From Heliocidaris erythrogramma (taxonomy: Eukaryota; Echinodermata; Echinoidea; Camarodonta; Echinometridae): a stretch of 64,000 bases of DNA. The notes under the pieces are model-generated. The model did no database searches. It was not told the DNA's origin and saw only the letters and a list, made by a program, of their open reading frames with translations. The number at the start of each line of letters is the position of its first letter. The first letter of the stretch is position 1. Where the stretch lies: the NCBI GenBank assembly GCA_025617745.1, contig CM046863.1:57983829-58047828 (forward strand). Direction: 5' to 3'. Positions 32,941-43,990 of the stretch are shown here, in pieces. The position numbers and the translations under genes were made by a program.

Positions 32941-33869
32941 TTGTTGTTATTTTAAAATAGGCAAACTAGTCAATTTTGACTATTGTTGCCTTATTATGGC
33001 TTATTATGGCTCGGTGGCTTATAACGTCATTACAAAAGAGAGTTGGTGAAGAGACAAGAAATTAACAGAAGGGCGCTCTGGAAATATAAAGTAAAAATCC
33101 ATTGTATAATTTGAGGACCATAATTGCCGAGTGTTCAAAGTAAAATCCCCCTAACTGTCTTGGTTTTCGACATTTGCGGATACTTCAGTTCTTGAACACG
33201 TTAAAGGGTGGGGTCGGGCTTGTGGGTGCGGGGTTACCAACGAAGAGATCAATGGTACACGAAAAGCGGCAATGCGCCACGCGCGCAGTCTGCTTCAATA
33301 TACTCCCAATAGATTTTTAGTGTGTAATTTTTTGGACATACGCGCATTACATTACGCCTAATACTATATACCCACTACATTACAGTAAGCCCGAACCAGC
33401 CATAATCCATAATCATGTGGGAATGTGATTTCAAAAATATCAGTTGATTGATGTGAATAAGTTGAATTTGAATGAATCTTACATACTTTATATGTGTTTT
33501 ATAATTGCCATGACCTCTCAAAGAAGAATAATTATTTCATGCCGATTAATAGAAATTTACTAATAACCCCACTCCGAATCAATATGGATTCCATTAAAGG
33601 TTTGAATTACTCATTTGGATTCCACTATTTCTGATCGTGAATTTCTACTCCAACATGAAGTGATCAGAATAAGAGAGATATGGATGTTTGAAAACCAAGA
33701 TCTTAAAAAATATTGAGAATCTCCTATTGCAATTGCGATCACGATGTATGATGTCATACATGGATAACTCTCCTGTTTGAAATGTAGAAAGATTTTATCC
33801 AGCATGCTCCCCTAATGTTCATTTTAACTCATCGACTACTGAATTTCCTTAATCCCCATGGCCCGAATT
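32941..33869. other. No gene seen
   Basis: Unremarkable sequence between the MITE and the inverted block at 33870. No coding signal. Confidence 0.45.
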
Positions 33870-34095
33870 CACAAAGGAGGTTTGGTTTAAACCATGTTTT
33901 AAAATCACTCCCGGCTGTTTTAAGCGTACGTGCGCACTGAATCCGATCCAATCATAAATTTTCTTTGAGCGCGCGCATGGGCAATGTGCGCTTATTTCGC
34001 TTATTTGAGTACGCTAACGGAGGTTTAAGCCAACGAACGTAGAGGGCGGCAACACTTTGCAGTCTTGCTATGAGGAAGGTTCACTTCTTACGCGC
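33870..34095. repeat. Inverted repeat partner of 40600-40705
   Basis: CACAAAGGAGGTTT..AAACCAT and the following AACGAACGTAGAGGGCGGCA..CACTTTGCAGTCTTGC..GAAGGTTCACTTC are found in reverse complement at 40610-40693, nearly identical. The left copy has about 100 extra bases in between (33905-34015). Confidence 0.75.
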
Positions 34096-35041
34096 ATGCA
34101 GTTGAAGTGCGCGCACATTTTGGTAGGCATGCCAACAAAACCATAAATCGAAGTAATACAATGACGGATTGATAGTAACATGAAGACAAAAGGAGATACT
34201 ATGAATAGATGCAGATTTCAAAAGAAATATATAAGGCAAGAATACATTATTTGAAACATTATTCTATTCATGATACCGTGTAAATTTTATTTCTATAATC
34301 TATAATCTTATCGTAAATCGGCATCTTTGTGATCAGTGATTGTACCAGTGTGCTAAATTCATGACGTTTTCGGCAAGCTGATTTTGTGACCACTCGCAAT
34401 GCATTTCGGGATAGGGGTAACCTCTCTCCCGCTGCGGGCGTACTGCTGAAATTAAATAAAATCCATTCGCTGATCCATCAAAATGCGGTACCAATGAATG
34501 CGTCGTCTGCTGAGCTTGTTAACGGTATACAGTCTAGCTAGCGTCAGCGTAGGCGGCTAGGCAAGGCGAGGGAAAGGTACCGAGCGTCATACCATCTCGC
34601 TCACTGGACGTGCCCAAGGACGTATATATAGCTGTGCTGTCAGGGTATGAATATTTCATAATTTATGATAACGGCTAAACACATCCATAAAACAAAAACA
34701 AACAAACAAACAGGAACAACCACAACGTTAAAGGCAACACCAGTGATTCTTGCTGCAGGGAATTTAATTGGAAATTGGAAATTTCGACATGAATTCAATT
34801 CATATCTTTTATTTAAAAAGTTTTAAATAATTCTATTCATTAATTTTTGGTTATTCATGATTTATTTTTTGTATTATTTTTTTAGTTTTTTTTTTAATTA
34901 ATAATCAATATTATTATTATTAGGTGTGTATTTATGTATGTATATATTCATTTATTAACCTATTTCATTGTTATTATTTTTAGAGGAGGGGTTAAGCTAA
35001 ATTTAATTTGACATCGCCACCACTTCTATTCAGACCTCACC
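34096..35041. other. No gene seen
   Basis: 34340-34640 is somewhat CG-richer and unique; 34650-35000 is very AT-rich. No exon or TIR pair. Confidence 0.45.
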
Positions 35042-35390
35042 CAGGGGCGGATCCAGGATTGAGTATAAGAGGGGGCACACAAATGAAGGTTTGTCAAGGT
35101 AGACCCTATTTTGTTGGTCTCGCCAGCTTCTCGAAATGTCGCTCGGGGGGGGGGGGGGCGTTTGTCAACAACAACAAAATTTCGCCAGACCTTCAAAATT
35201 TGCTCAGTGGGGGGGGGGGGGGGGGGGGGGTTTATGGGGGTCCAGTTTCCCCTCCATAATAATAATAATAAGCAAAAAAAAAGAAGAAAAGAAAAAAGGT
35301 CTTCATTATAAAAGGGGACACAAAATGCATACTTTTCTTCCAAAGGGGGGGGGGGCAGGGGCCGGAAGTGCCCCCCCCCTGGATCCGCCC
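35042..35390 (-). mobile_element. GGGGCGGAT MITE with G/C tracts (hAT-like)
   Basis: Ends CAGGGGCGGATCCAGGATT and, in reverse, GGGCGGATCCAGG. It is inverted relative to 63301-63557: its GGGGGCACACAAATGAAGGT..TTGTCAA is the reverse complement of that copy's TTGACAAACCTGCATTTGTG. G runs at 35145-35158 and 35211-35230. Long glycine- or proline-rich frames here are artefacts of the runs. Confidence 0.75.
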
Positions 35391-35903
35391 TTCTCTCTTT
35401 CCTTTTCACCATATCTTCTCAGTTTCGCCTTTTCTCATCTTTTTTGTCTTCCCTCTCTATCTCATACATACACCTTGATCACACGTCCTGGTTCATTCAC
35501 CCCTCCCCTATATGGTTCATTTCATTGATATAATGTGAAAGGACCTTTATCATGTTCACAGAATAATTTTCAATTACAAGTATATATTTCTCACAATCAA
35601 GATTTAAGGTACAATAGTTTATACACGTCGATTCAGAAATACGTTTATATTTTTTCATTTTTTAATGAATATTTTCTTGCATGCAGAAATGAGGACAGTT
35701 TTTAGAGAAGTTTAGACATTGTCTTACTTCTTAATATACTACAATACAATATAGTTCCATCACAGACGACTTTTCAAGGTCAAATAATATTCTCTTAGTA
35801 CAAATTATGGACATGCATTTAAAAAAAAAGAATTTCAATCTAAATGAATCACTCGTTATTAATTTCAATCCCTTTCCAAGAAGTAAATTATTTGAATTAC
35901 AAT
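35391..35903. other. No gene seen
   Basis: AT-rich flank with no repeat copy recognised. Confidence 0.45.
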
Positions 35904-35907
35904 TTAA

Positions 35908-36708
35908 CCCTAACTAGGCCGGGGTATTTTGGGAGTTCTTATGGCCGGGGGGGGGGGGGGGGGGGGGCCTCCCAGGCCCCCGCCCCCCCCCCCCCCCCCC
36001 AAGATCTCGACAACGGTTGACTCTGCGCGCATGAAATTGGACACAGATGTAGATTGGATTGTGTAGAACACAATCCCGAAGTAATTTTTTTCAATATTCT
36101 TGTTTTTTTTTTTTTATTAAATTATTTTATTACATAATTTGAATTTTTTTTCAATTTTTTTCTCAAAATGGTAAATTTTGCTATATGAAGATGAAAATGG
36201 ATTGAATATTGGCTGTAACTGGACCTCTAAGACTCACAAATAGATAAAAAGAAAGAAAATTGGGTAAAACGGTGTTTTATTAAATTTGCATAACTCATTA
36301 ATATGCAAATTAGCTGTGTCATGTGTATTACAAGCCAATAATGTATTTCTTTGTTTTTAATCTTATGTATTTTTTGGTTTTTGAATGTTAATGTATTCTA
36401 TTGTTTGCCAACAATAAAGCATATCTGTTAAATAAATATTGTGATAATAAACAAGACATTGTAATGATTACTAGGAATGGTTACTTTTTTGCCATAGGCT
36501 AATACACACATGAATGGAGAATTTAATCATTTTGCTTGGCATGTGATCAATAATTGTAATCTGACACCAGAACCGTATGACCAATCCACATAAATGAGGT
36601 ATCAAAATGTACGTGAAACATCAGGGAAAAACGTCATGAAATTTGAGCGCGAAAGATTCAGCCGTCGCGAGGCCATGTACAAAATTCGGGAGGGGGGCCT
36701 AGTTAGGG
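35908..36708. mobile_element. 801-bp piggyBac-like MITE
   Basis: TTAA at 35904-35907 and 36709-36712; ends CCCTAACTAGGCC on both sides (inverted). TTAACCCTA-type termini with a TTAA duplication are the piggyBac signature. The left subterminal part is a G24/C-run palindrome (35947-36000). The 105-codon frame at 36594-36911 starts inside and runs out of the element, so it is not a gene. Confidence 0.8.
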
Positions 36709-36712
36709 TTAA

Positions 36713-37329
36713 AGATTATTTACCCACTACACCCCTACAAAGAAGAAATGACATTAGAAAAAATGACCATCTAATTTCTGTTCAACACACACCAATGACA
36801 ACAATTTTACTCCTAAAAAACAAAGATAATTTTGACAGTTGTAAGAACTCTTTAAATGATCCATCTCCTTTTAGGTTGGTACATGTATATTGCATGTTAC
36901 TATTATTATAAATCTAACTATAAAAGAGGGGCAGGAGGAACACACATAGAGATCTAATTAGATAGTTTCAAGTCAAATGAAGTGTTGAATAGTATGGATT
37001 TTCTCAGTAGATAATGAATAAAATAATAATTTACTTAATAATTTATAAATTCATAGAATCAGATAAGATTATTATTAGTTTGTGATACACTGCGGGCAGA
37101 TTTAATAAAGGAGTGGCCCTGGCAGTGCTTATCTTAATATCATTTAGGGGCCCTGTAATCTCACTATATAGGCCACACAGAAGAGGAAGACCTCCTCACA
37201 ATAACGAGCTACTATAACAAAATGGCTGCATGTGACTACATTTGAAATGGGGAGGGGGTGGGTAAAATGGTCAAGATATAATTGAAGAACTTTAAACTCC
37301 TGTTCAGTCATTCTAATTATAATAATATA
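36713..37329. other. No gene seen
   Basis: AT-rich, no copies found in the window. Confidence 0.45.
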
Positions 37330-37546
37330 CATGTATGTCCATTTATATAGCGCAACTACTATACAAATATACTATCTGCCCTTTAATTACCGCAGCTTTA
37401 GCCGAGCCGCCATGAAAGGCGCTAAGGCATTTAAGCAATTTCTCCCAAGATGACTATTTTGCCATTAGCGCTGCGGCAGGATTCGAACCGTGAACCATAT
37501 GATCCACAGTCTGGTGACGTATTCGTATACACTAGACCACGACACC
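37330..37546 (-). mobile_element. tRNA-derived SINE
   Basis: On the minus strand it begins GAGGTGTCGTGGTCTAGTGT, and about 60 bases on has GGTTCGAATCC, an exact pol III B box, followed by TGCCGCAGCGC. The body runs down to a TATAATAATA-type tail near 37320. Different in sequence from the tRNA-Lys SINEs at 52706 and 55226. Confidence 0.6.
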
Positions 37547-37593
37547 TCAACATGCATATTATACTTGAATCCAGATATGATTTTATTATGAAG

Positions 37594-37785
37594 AAATGGG
37601 GTAACCTCGCTATTCATAAGGACCGCTTATTCATAATGCATGAGTAAATGAATAGCGGTCCTTCTAAATAGACAAATTACCATTATTCATAACTATTCAT
37701 AAGAACTGCTATTCATAACGTGTGTTAAATGAATATAGTGGTTTTCTATGAATAGCTGTCCTTTTGAATACCAAGCGGACCCAGA
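37594..37785. mobile_element. CGCTATTCATA MITE, copy 3
   Basis: Starts GGGGTAACCTCGCTATTCAT + AAGGACCGC. The body alternates GAATAGCGGTCCTT and TATTCATAAGAACTGC. The right end has decayed (TTGAATACCAAGCGGACCC). Confidence 0.65.
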
Positions 37786-38169
37786 AGAGATACATGTTGA
37801 TCAAAGCAGGGGGCTATTTTACAGAAGAGCTGAAGTAGAAATCCATATCTGTCGAAAGAAAAGAGGAAAGATTTTAGAAAATAGCATCCATTGTGTATTT
37901 GATAATTAAACAAGCAACAATTAGAATTAAAATAAAACCCTGAAACTTCGAGCTTCCTATTAACACAGTTAGCATCAACTCTTTATATGAAATGGAATAA
38001 TAAGTGTGAATTCTCAAAAGTAGTTAAAGAGGAAAAAAGTTGGACACATAAAATTTTCAAGGCTATTCAAAAGCAACCAAATTAGTAAAGTCTGAAGAAA
38101 ATTCAGTTGGTATGTTTATGTGAAATGAAAATATGTGTACCTAGATTGTATTGAGGTACTAATAACAAC
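37786..38169. other. No gene seen
   Basis: AT-rich spacer. Confidence 0.45.
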
Positions 38170-38407
38170 CAGGGGCGTCGATTATGCAATGGCAGTTGCC
38201 CCCCCCCCCCCCTGATAATATTGAGAGGGCAAATATATCATTTTGCCCCCCCCCCCCCCCCCCCCCACCCCGTAACCGTGGATAAGCTGGTAATTAAGAG
38301 GCGTTGAAAAAATCATATAAAGTACTATTAGGCTGTTTTGCCTTGCCCCCCCCCCCCCCCCCCACCCCCCCCCCCCCCCCAATCCAAAAAACGGATCGAC
38401 ACCCCTG
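38170..38407. mobile_element. 238-bp hAT-like MITE rich in C tracts
   Basis: Ends CAGGGGCGTCGAT and CAGGGGTGTCGAT (inverted). Flanking 8-mers ATAACAAC and ATAGCAAT match at 6 of 8 positions, consistent with an aged hAT duplication. Three long C runs (38200-38212, 38246-38275, 38345-38380). Confidence 0.65.
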
Positions 38408-38625
38408 ATAGCAATCTTACTCTTACAACATAGACCTACCATGCAAAACTGGAGCTGCTAAGTATTTATTTGTTCCTCTCAGAATTTGTCTTCATTCTCA
38501 GCGGTAAGCCTTCATCTTCATCATCATCTGTAAAATAGATGAAGGAGAGTCGTGTACAGAAGCATTATTATGTATTAAGAAAAAAAAAATGAGATACGCT
38601 CATCCTCACCCTCGTGATCTTTTCA

Positions 38626-38798
38626 AAGAGGATAACTACTAACTGCATGTACAATCCATCCTAAAATATTTGTGGATTTCAATAAAAGTGTAATGTATTC
38701 ACCCATCTTATTTTGTTTTGTTTATGTTTGCATTAATTAATGAAATGTTTAATATAATAATTAAGGGGGATTGTACATGCAGTTAGTATTTATCCTCT
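38626..38798. mobile_element. 173-bp hairpin MITE
   Basis: Arms of about 30 bp: AGAGGATAACTACTAACTGC + ATGTACAATCC pairs with GGATTGTACATGCAGTTAGT + ATTTATCCTCT. Loop of about 110 bases, AT-rich. Confidence 0.7.
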
Positions 38799-39572
38799 GA
38801 CATCACACTGAACATTCCCTAAAGATCTCATAATTGATTTTTAAAGACACTAAAACAGCTAATTTAATATTGCAATGTAAACTAAACCCCCCCCCCCCCC
38901 CCCAAGTAAACCGATTCTGGATCACTACACTACCATTACCAGACCTATAATTTTTAGCTGTAATACGCTGTGGTAACTCCTTGGTATTAAGTCTAGGTCC
39001 AACTAGTTAGGTCTAGACCTACCTGTTTATTTCTCACGTCTCATCAAAGTCTTTTATAGTAGGACTTTCCGCTTCATCCGGCACTCCAACAGTTGTTGAG
39101 TTATGTAGACCTCTAACATTAGGCTCTATTAGATCTTCAAGTAGATCAGTCACAAGTTAGTTCCTTGCCAAGTTTATCTGAGGCAGTGAGGGCAATCAAA
39201 GTCAACATGAGACTAATGAATGTGATTACTGAAAGTCACTGAGTGAAAGAACAAAGGCCATCCATATGATATATTACTCTGTGGAGATGTATTATTACCT
39301 CTCATTAAAAGTGCTTTGTTTCTGGTCTACAAATAGTAGAATCAAGACTAAATATATGAACCCCCCTCTCTCGATCTCTCTCCCTCTCTTGAAATTAAAA
39401 AAAAATGAAACTTCATCATGATTGCCTTTGAGTTTGACCTTGTCTCAAGTTTGTGAAAAGTTACAAGTTACAAATATAATTATCATTTATGGTTAACGTT
39501 AGGGCTTAACTTTGTTAATGTTAGGCCTAATAAGTTAGACCTATTTTGATCTAACTTACACAATATTAATGC
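38799..39572. other. No gene; C17 run and TC repeat
   Basis: C run at 38887-38903 and a CTCTCTCTC patch at 39363-39388. No coding signal. Confidence 0.45.
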
Positions 39573-39573
39573 T

Positions 39574-39966
39574 AGGCAAACCCGGAGAATAGGGCCGGTC
39601 TGCGCGTGCTGTATTCATTTGTGTGCAAGCAAATGTAGTCCAGCGGCGGCGGCGACGATCTTGTACCAGATTCAGCGATGAAACATTTGCGAGTTTGACT
39701 CCATTTCTGGCCAAAATCGTTGTGATTTTCATCAAACAACTACAAATCTGAAACTAAAGCCAACAGGACAATATGATTATCACAGCATTAATTACTTGAT
39801 TTAAAATATATTTGGAAGTTGTTTTGAACTTGATAGGCCTAGCCTAGGCCTAATTGATTATGAACTTGTTACATCATACATGTGTTCATTTTTGCCTCTG
39901 CCGATCTCCGAACTGTAAAACATGGCACGCGCACGCCGACCTGCCCCTATTTTGTGGGTTTGCCCA
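39574..39966. mobile_element. ~390-bp MITE with GGCAAACCC ends
   Basis: Left GGCAAACCCGGAGAATAGGG + CCGGTC.GCG.GTGC; right end is the reverse complement with few changes (GGGCAAACCCACAAAATAGG + GGCAGGTCGGCG). A GGCGGCGGCG run lies inside. The target duplication was not resolved. Confidence 0.65.
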
Positions 39967-40599
39967 ATATTATTTATAGAAAAATATATCGATGATGATT
40001 ATCACGGCAACAATTCCTTATGTCCCAGCCACCATATTTTTTCATTTTTGTTAACAGTTAAGTGTCCGGTCATCCGAATCTGATCCCCCACCCATCATCG
40101 CTCCATCCAGCATCCGAACAATTTAACAAATTAACGTTACATGCATGCTAACACTAGTAACAGCTCTCCCTATTTTGGAATGCCAAATTTGTTTCATCAT
40201 AATTTCAAATAAGTTAATCTAAATTTATAACTAAAATCAAACCTTGATTGATCCATAGTCGAGCTCTGACTCTGAGTCTACTTAGTACATTACACACGGT
40301 ACGGACATATATGGATCGAAATCGAAATACAGTGCAGTAGCAGCGAAATATAGCAGGAAAACGTTAGCAACCTCACAAATACATATTATTGTATCTTAAA
40401 GTAAAATGATAAATTTATAACCATTTTAATCTTTTTTCTCTTGAAAATTATAAAAGTCATTTAAAAATATTATTGAACATAACATCTGATTTTAACATTT
40501 TAATTCAAAAGTTTTTTAAAGTATAAATTGAAAAAAAATCAAATCTACAATCTACCTAAAAACCTCTCTGAGAGAAAACGATGGTCACAGAAATTTAGC
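39967..40599. other. No gene seen
   Basis: AT-rich, no repeats recognised. Confidence 0.45.
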
Positions 40600-40705
40600 G
40601 AAGTGAACCTTCCTCATAGCAAGACTGCAAAGTGTTGCCGCCCTCTACGTTCGTTGGTTTAAGCCTTACCCATGGTTTAAACCTCCTTTGTGGATACGGT
40701 CTCAT
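40600..40705. repeat. Inverted repeat partner of 33870-34095
   Basis: GAAGTGAACCTTCCTCATAG + CAAGACTGCAAAGTGTTGCC is the exact reverse complement of 34047-34090. Confidence 0.75.
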
Positions 40706-40804
40706 AGGTTTAACACAGTAGGTAACGGGCTAATGATAGAACAGACTAGTTTGTTCTAAGATAGCTTATTTCACCTTAGGATATGGATGCATTGAGTTAC
40801 CTAT

Positions 40805-41255
40805 GTATGATGCCTTTACCTAATACCGACCTCTTAACAATGTTTCCAACGACTACGGGAAAATTGATCAGACTACTACCCCAAATACTGGGGAACAAGA
40901 TCCAGGTACTGACGAGCGATAATACTTGCGCGTTCTTGTAGAAATGACGTCGCAATAGAGTCATCCCATTTTACGCATATAGGGAGAAGTGCGTCTTAAT
41001 TATTACCGACCCCTGCACATAAGTCAATGGCAATTTATGAAAAGACATTATTTTAATGTAAATATGAATAAATTAACAATAAATTTATAATATTTACGTT
41101 TTTCTTCCTCATCCTGCTCTATTTTGGCTGTTCTCAACGTTGCTAGGCATTCTACGCATAGTCCCATGGGTTGATTTGCAAGACGCGCCCTAGATGCCAT
41201 GATACGCTTAATGGTCGGTATTATGACTGGTCGGTACTAGGTGAAGTGATCATAC
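40805..41255 (-). mobile_element. CCTAATACCG MITE, copy 2 (inverted)
   Basis: Reverse-complement copy of 32382-32842, about 90-95% identical by eye, with both terminal GTATGAT boxes intact. Confidence 0.75.
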
Positions 41256-41261
41256 AGAATA

Positions 41262-41450
41262 AAGGGACATTATGACAACATTGCTAATGCATGCATCTAT
41301 ATCTCATTAGTAATCTCAACTTTCAAAAATCATAAATTCCTTATTCCTTGTCCAATGTTTCTCAAAATTTCCCGATTCTGCTTCTCTGATTTTCCGATTC
41401 TACTCAAACTAAGTTTTCAAGGAAGCTTAATTCCCCTTTAAGAAAGGCAT
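41262..41450. mobile_element. Short TTAA-type element or solo ends
   Basis: Left TAAAGGGACATTATGAC, right GCTTAATTCCCCTTTAA. The right end matches the general AGGGGAATTAAGC terminus of the TTAA hairpin class. Related to 27085-27225. Confidence 0.45.
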
Positions 41451-41829
41451 GTAAACCTTCACAATGATCCTGCCAAATATATCAGATATCCAAAGCATAC
41501 ATGCATAAAAGGTGCGACAAATAATAAACAATGATACATCTACAATGTTCACTTACATCAGTTGGATAATTTTTAAAAAGTCCGATCACCAGCCATAAGC
41601 AAAAACCAGTTTTATTCAATCCATGGTTTCCTTTGTCTTGAAAAATAAGTAAAGAAAAAAAATGATATATAGATGTTCCGATAATTCATGTTTACTGTTG
41701 CTACAACTCCCCATTTAATGATTATACCCTTAATACATCTTCATTCTTATTCATGAAGAAATTAACAAGACTTTAAATTTAAATAAAAGGCATTAAACGA
41801 TTCCTTCTCAAACTATACCCCTATCAGAT

Positions 41830-43170
41830 TAGAGAGTTTTCGTATGGACATACGACGTATGGATATAGGACGTTTTTATGTGTCTGAATGCTCTTATATT
41901 GACACGTCGTATCTCATACGTCGTATGCTAGAAAGATGTTATAGACACACCATTATCCTATATTCATACGACGTATGCTAAAAGCATCGTTTCGTACAAT
42001 GATCCTATATTCATGCGGCGTATATTTGTGTATGAATGCTCTCATATCCATGCGTCGTATAAGGCGGGGCTTAAAGGAGAATTAAGCCCTGATTACAAAT
42101 TTACTTATATTGGAAGGTGCAATATATTCCTACTTATTGGCCTAAATCATTTTCTAATAAGATAGCAGAAAAGGGTATAAATAAAGATATTCCAACACCC
42201 GGTATCGTCTCCGACTCATTTACATGGGGGCTGCCATTTTCTTGCTGATTTGGAGTTGTACATGAACCATTGAGAAATGTTCCCAGTCAGGAAGATATTT
42301 TGAATCCAAATCCTAAATTGATTTTCTTCATTACCTAAAATCACATATGCGACGGAAAATATAAAGTGGGTGTTTACATGTATTATAAAAATTAAATCTT
42401 TATAATGATACTTTTAAATTGTCTGGTTTTGCTTAACAAAAATCTATTTTCTTGGGTTTGCCAAACAGAGCAGAACATAATATATGCAGCATGCATTCTG
42501 ACTTTTCAAGTCCATTATCCGAAAGCAGGTGAATGCATAGTTTGCCGCTATAGATGCTCAGGGAAGAAGCATCCATAAAATGTGAATTAATTTGCTCCGT
42601 CCCATACGTCCAGTATCGAGAAAATAGATTTCTATTAAGCGAATATCGATTTTCAACAGAAATATATAAGGAAATCTTCAGTTTAAAAATAAATTGACAT
42701 ATCTATTCTATATTTTTAATCTCAAATGGGTTTTTAATTTTGAAAAAGGCAATTGAGCATTTGGATTACGAAAATCTTCTTGTACAAACACATAAACAAA
42801 ATGGCAGCCCCCATGTGATGCTAGGAGACGATACATATTGCTAGCAGATGGTAAATTTTGCTCAGAAAAATTTGATTCGTATCGATCTCGTATATTTTGA
42901 CGCGAAGCCATATAGTCTAACAAGTAGGAATAAATAACACCTTTGAACACTATCGTCTTTATTTTTGAGCGTAATTCTCCTTGAAATAAACAGAATGCGC
43001 AAAGCCAACGCAAAGTTCGTACTGCGCAAGGGAGAGACCGTACATATTCATGAGCTTCCCATGAAACCTGACAGTGCGCGAGGTCTGAATGCTGCCATAC
43101 AATTATCGTATAACGGGGAGTTGTGTCTGAATGCTCTCATATCATTGCGTCGTATGAACATAGGATAACA
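41830..43170. repeat. CATACGACGTATG palindrome repeat, split by a MITE
   Basis: CATACGACGTATG and variants (ATACGTCGTATG, CATGCGTCGTAT, CATGCGGCGTAT) recur at about 41848, 41918, 41967, 42015 and 42051, with the spacer TCTGAATGCTCT.ATAT. The same spacer and motif recur at 43126-43160 on the far side of the 906-bp element. Confidence 0.65.
42075..42980. mobile_element. 906-bp TTAA hairpin MITE, family T2
   Basis: TTAA at 42071-42074 and TTGA (a one-base change) at 42981-42984. Ends AGGAGAATTAAGC and AGGAGAATTACGC. Like family T1 it is palindromic inside: GTATCGTCTCC..ATGGGGGCTGCCATTTT pairs with AAAATGGCAGCCCCCATG..GGAGACGATAC. The GGGGGCTGCCATT core is shared with T1, so T1 and T2 are related. 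The 101-codon minus frame at 42708-43013 runs out of the element and is not a gene. Confidence 0.75.
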
Positions 43171-43179
43171 TGGTGGGTG

Positions 43180-43990
43180 TAACATCTTTCATTAGTCCAT
43201 TATCTAACAGTGGTCCTATAACTATACAACTTTTACATACAGGTTCGACATGTCTACAAAGGGTAATGATGAAAAATAGAGTTAAAATGGCATTAAATCA
43301 ATAAATATACAAAAGTACAATGACGATTACACATACAAATATACCATAGAAATCGAAACTGAAATCCAAGAATATCGGGAAGCTCTATAGCAAAAACAGG
43401 AAGCCTAACATCCTTGTTGAAAGGTATCTTACAGGCTGTGCCTGGTGTTACCATCTAGCTGGCTATAGCTACATAAAAACAGAAGGCAACAATATAAAAC
43501 AAAACGCTACACACTGTATACGTGGTACGGATGGTTCTAGGATAAGTGCCCCTGGACAATTTCCCCCCCTGTACTACCAGCCCCATGCCGGACATCACTC
43601 CAGTTAGGAGATGCAATATGCGCATAAGCAGACAAAATGTCATTTGTATCAACGTAAAACAAATAAGAGATATTGATCATGAGAGCTATATAATTATGCA
43701 ATTATGGGTTATTTATTCAACATCAACAATGCATTTCTTGGTACACAGGTGGATTTTCTCCCCAAAGAATGAATGGGAACAGAGACTTCATGAATCATCT
43801 TCATCATTTTAGGGTTGATTTATATTGCCTAAGATGGAACCTATCTATGTTTAACAGATTTGAATAATTAGAGCCTTTGGTATCACAGTAATTACAAACT
43901 GGACTATTCTAGATAGACGCATGTTGGAAATAGTATTTCATAAACATACTAACCGGCCAATCTGACATGGTGTGTTGGAGGAAAATATAA
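43180..43990 (+). repeat. Dispersed repeat D, copy 4
   Basis: Aligns with 24050-24480 over its first half and with 30170-31436 over its whole length; continues into ACATACTAACCGG..TCTGAC, which copy 3 shows only after its insert. Confidence 0.8.

Noticed and set aside
36594-36911. 105-codon open frame
   Set aside because: It starts inside the right end of the piggyBac-like MITE and reads out into flanking DNA.
42708-43013. 101-codon minus-strand open frame
   Set aside because: It crosses the right boundary of the 906-bp TTAA element, so it cannot be a conserved gene.
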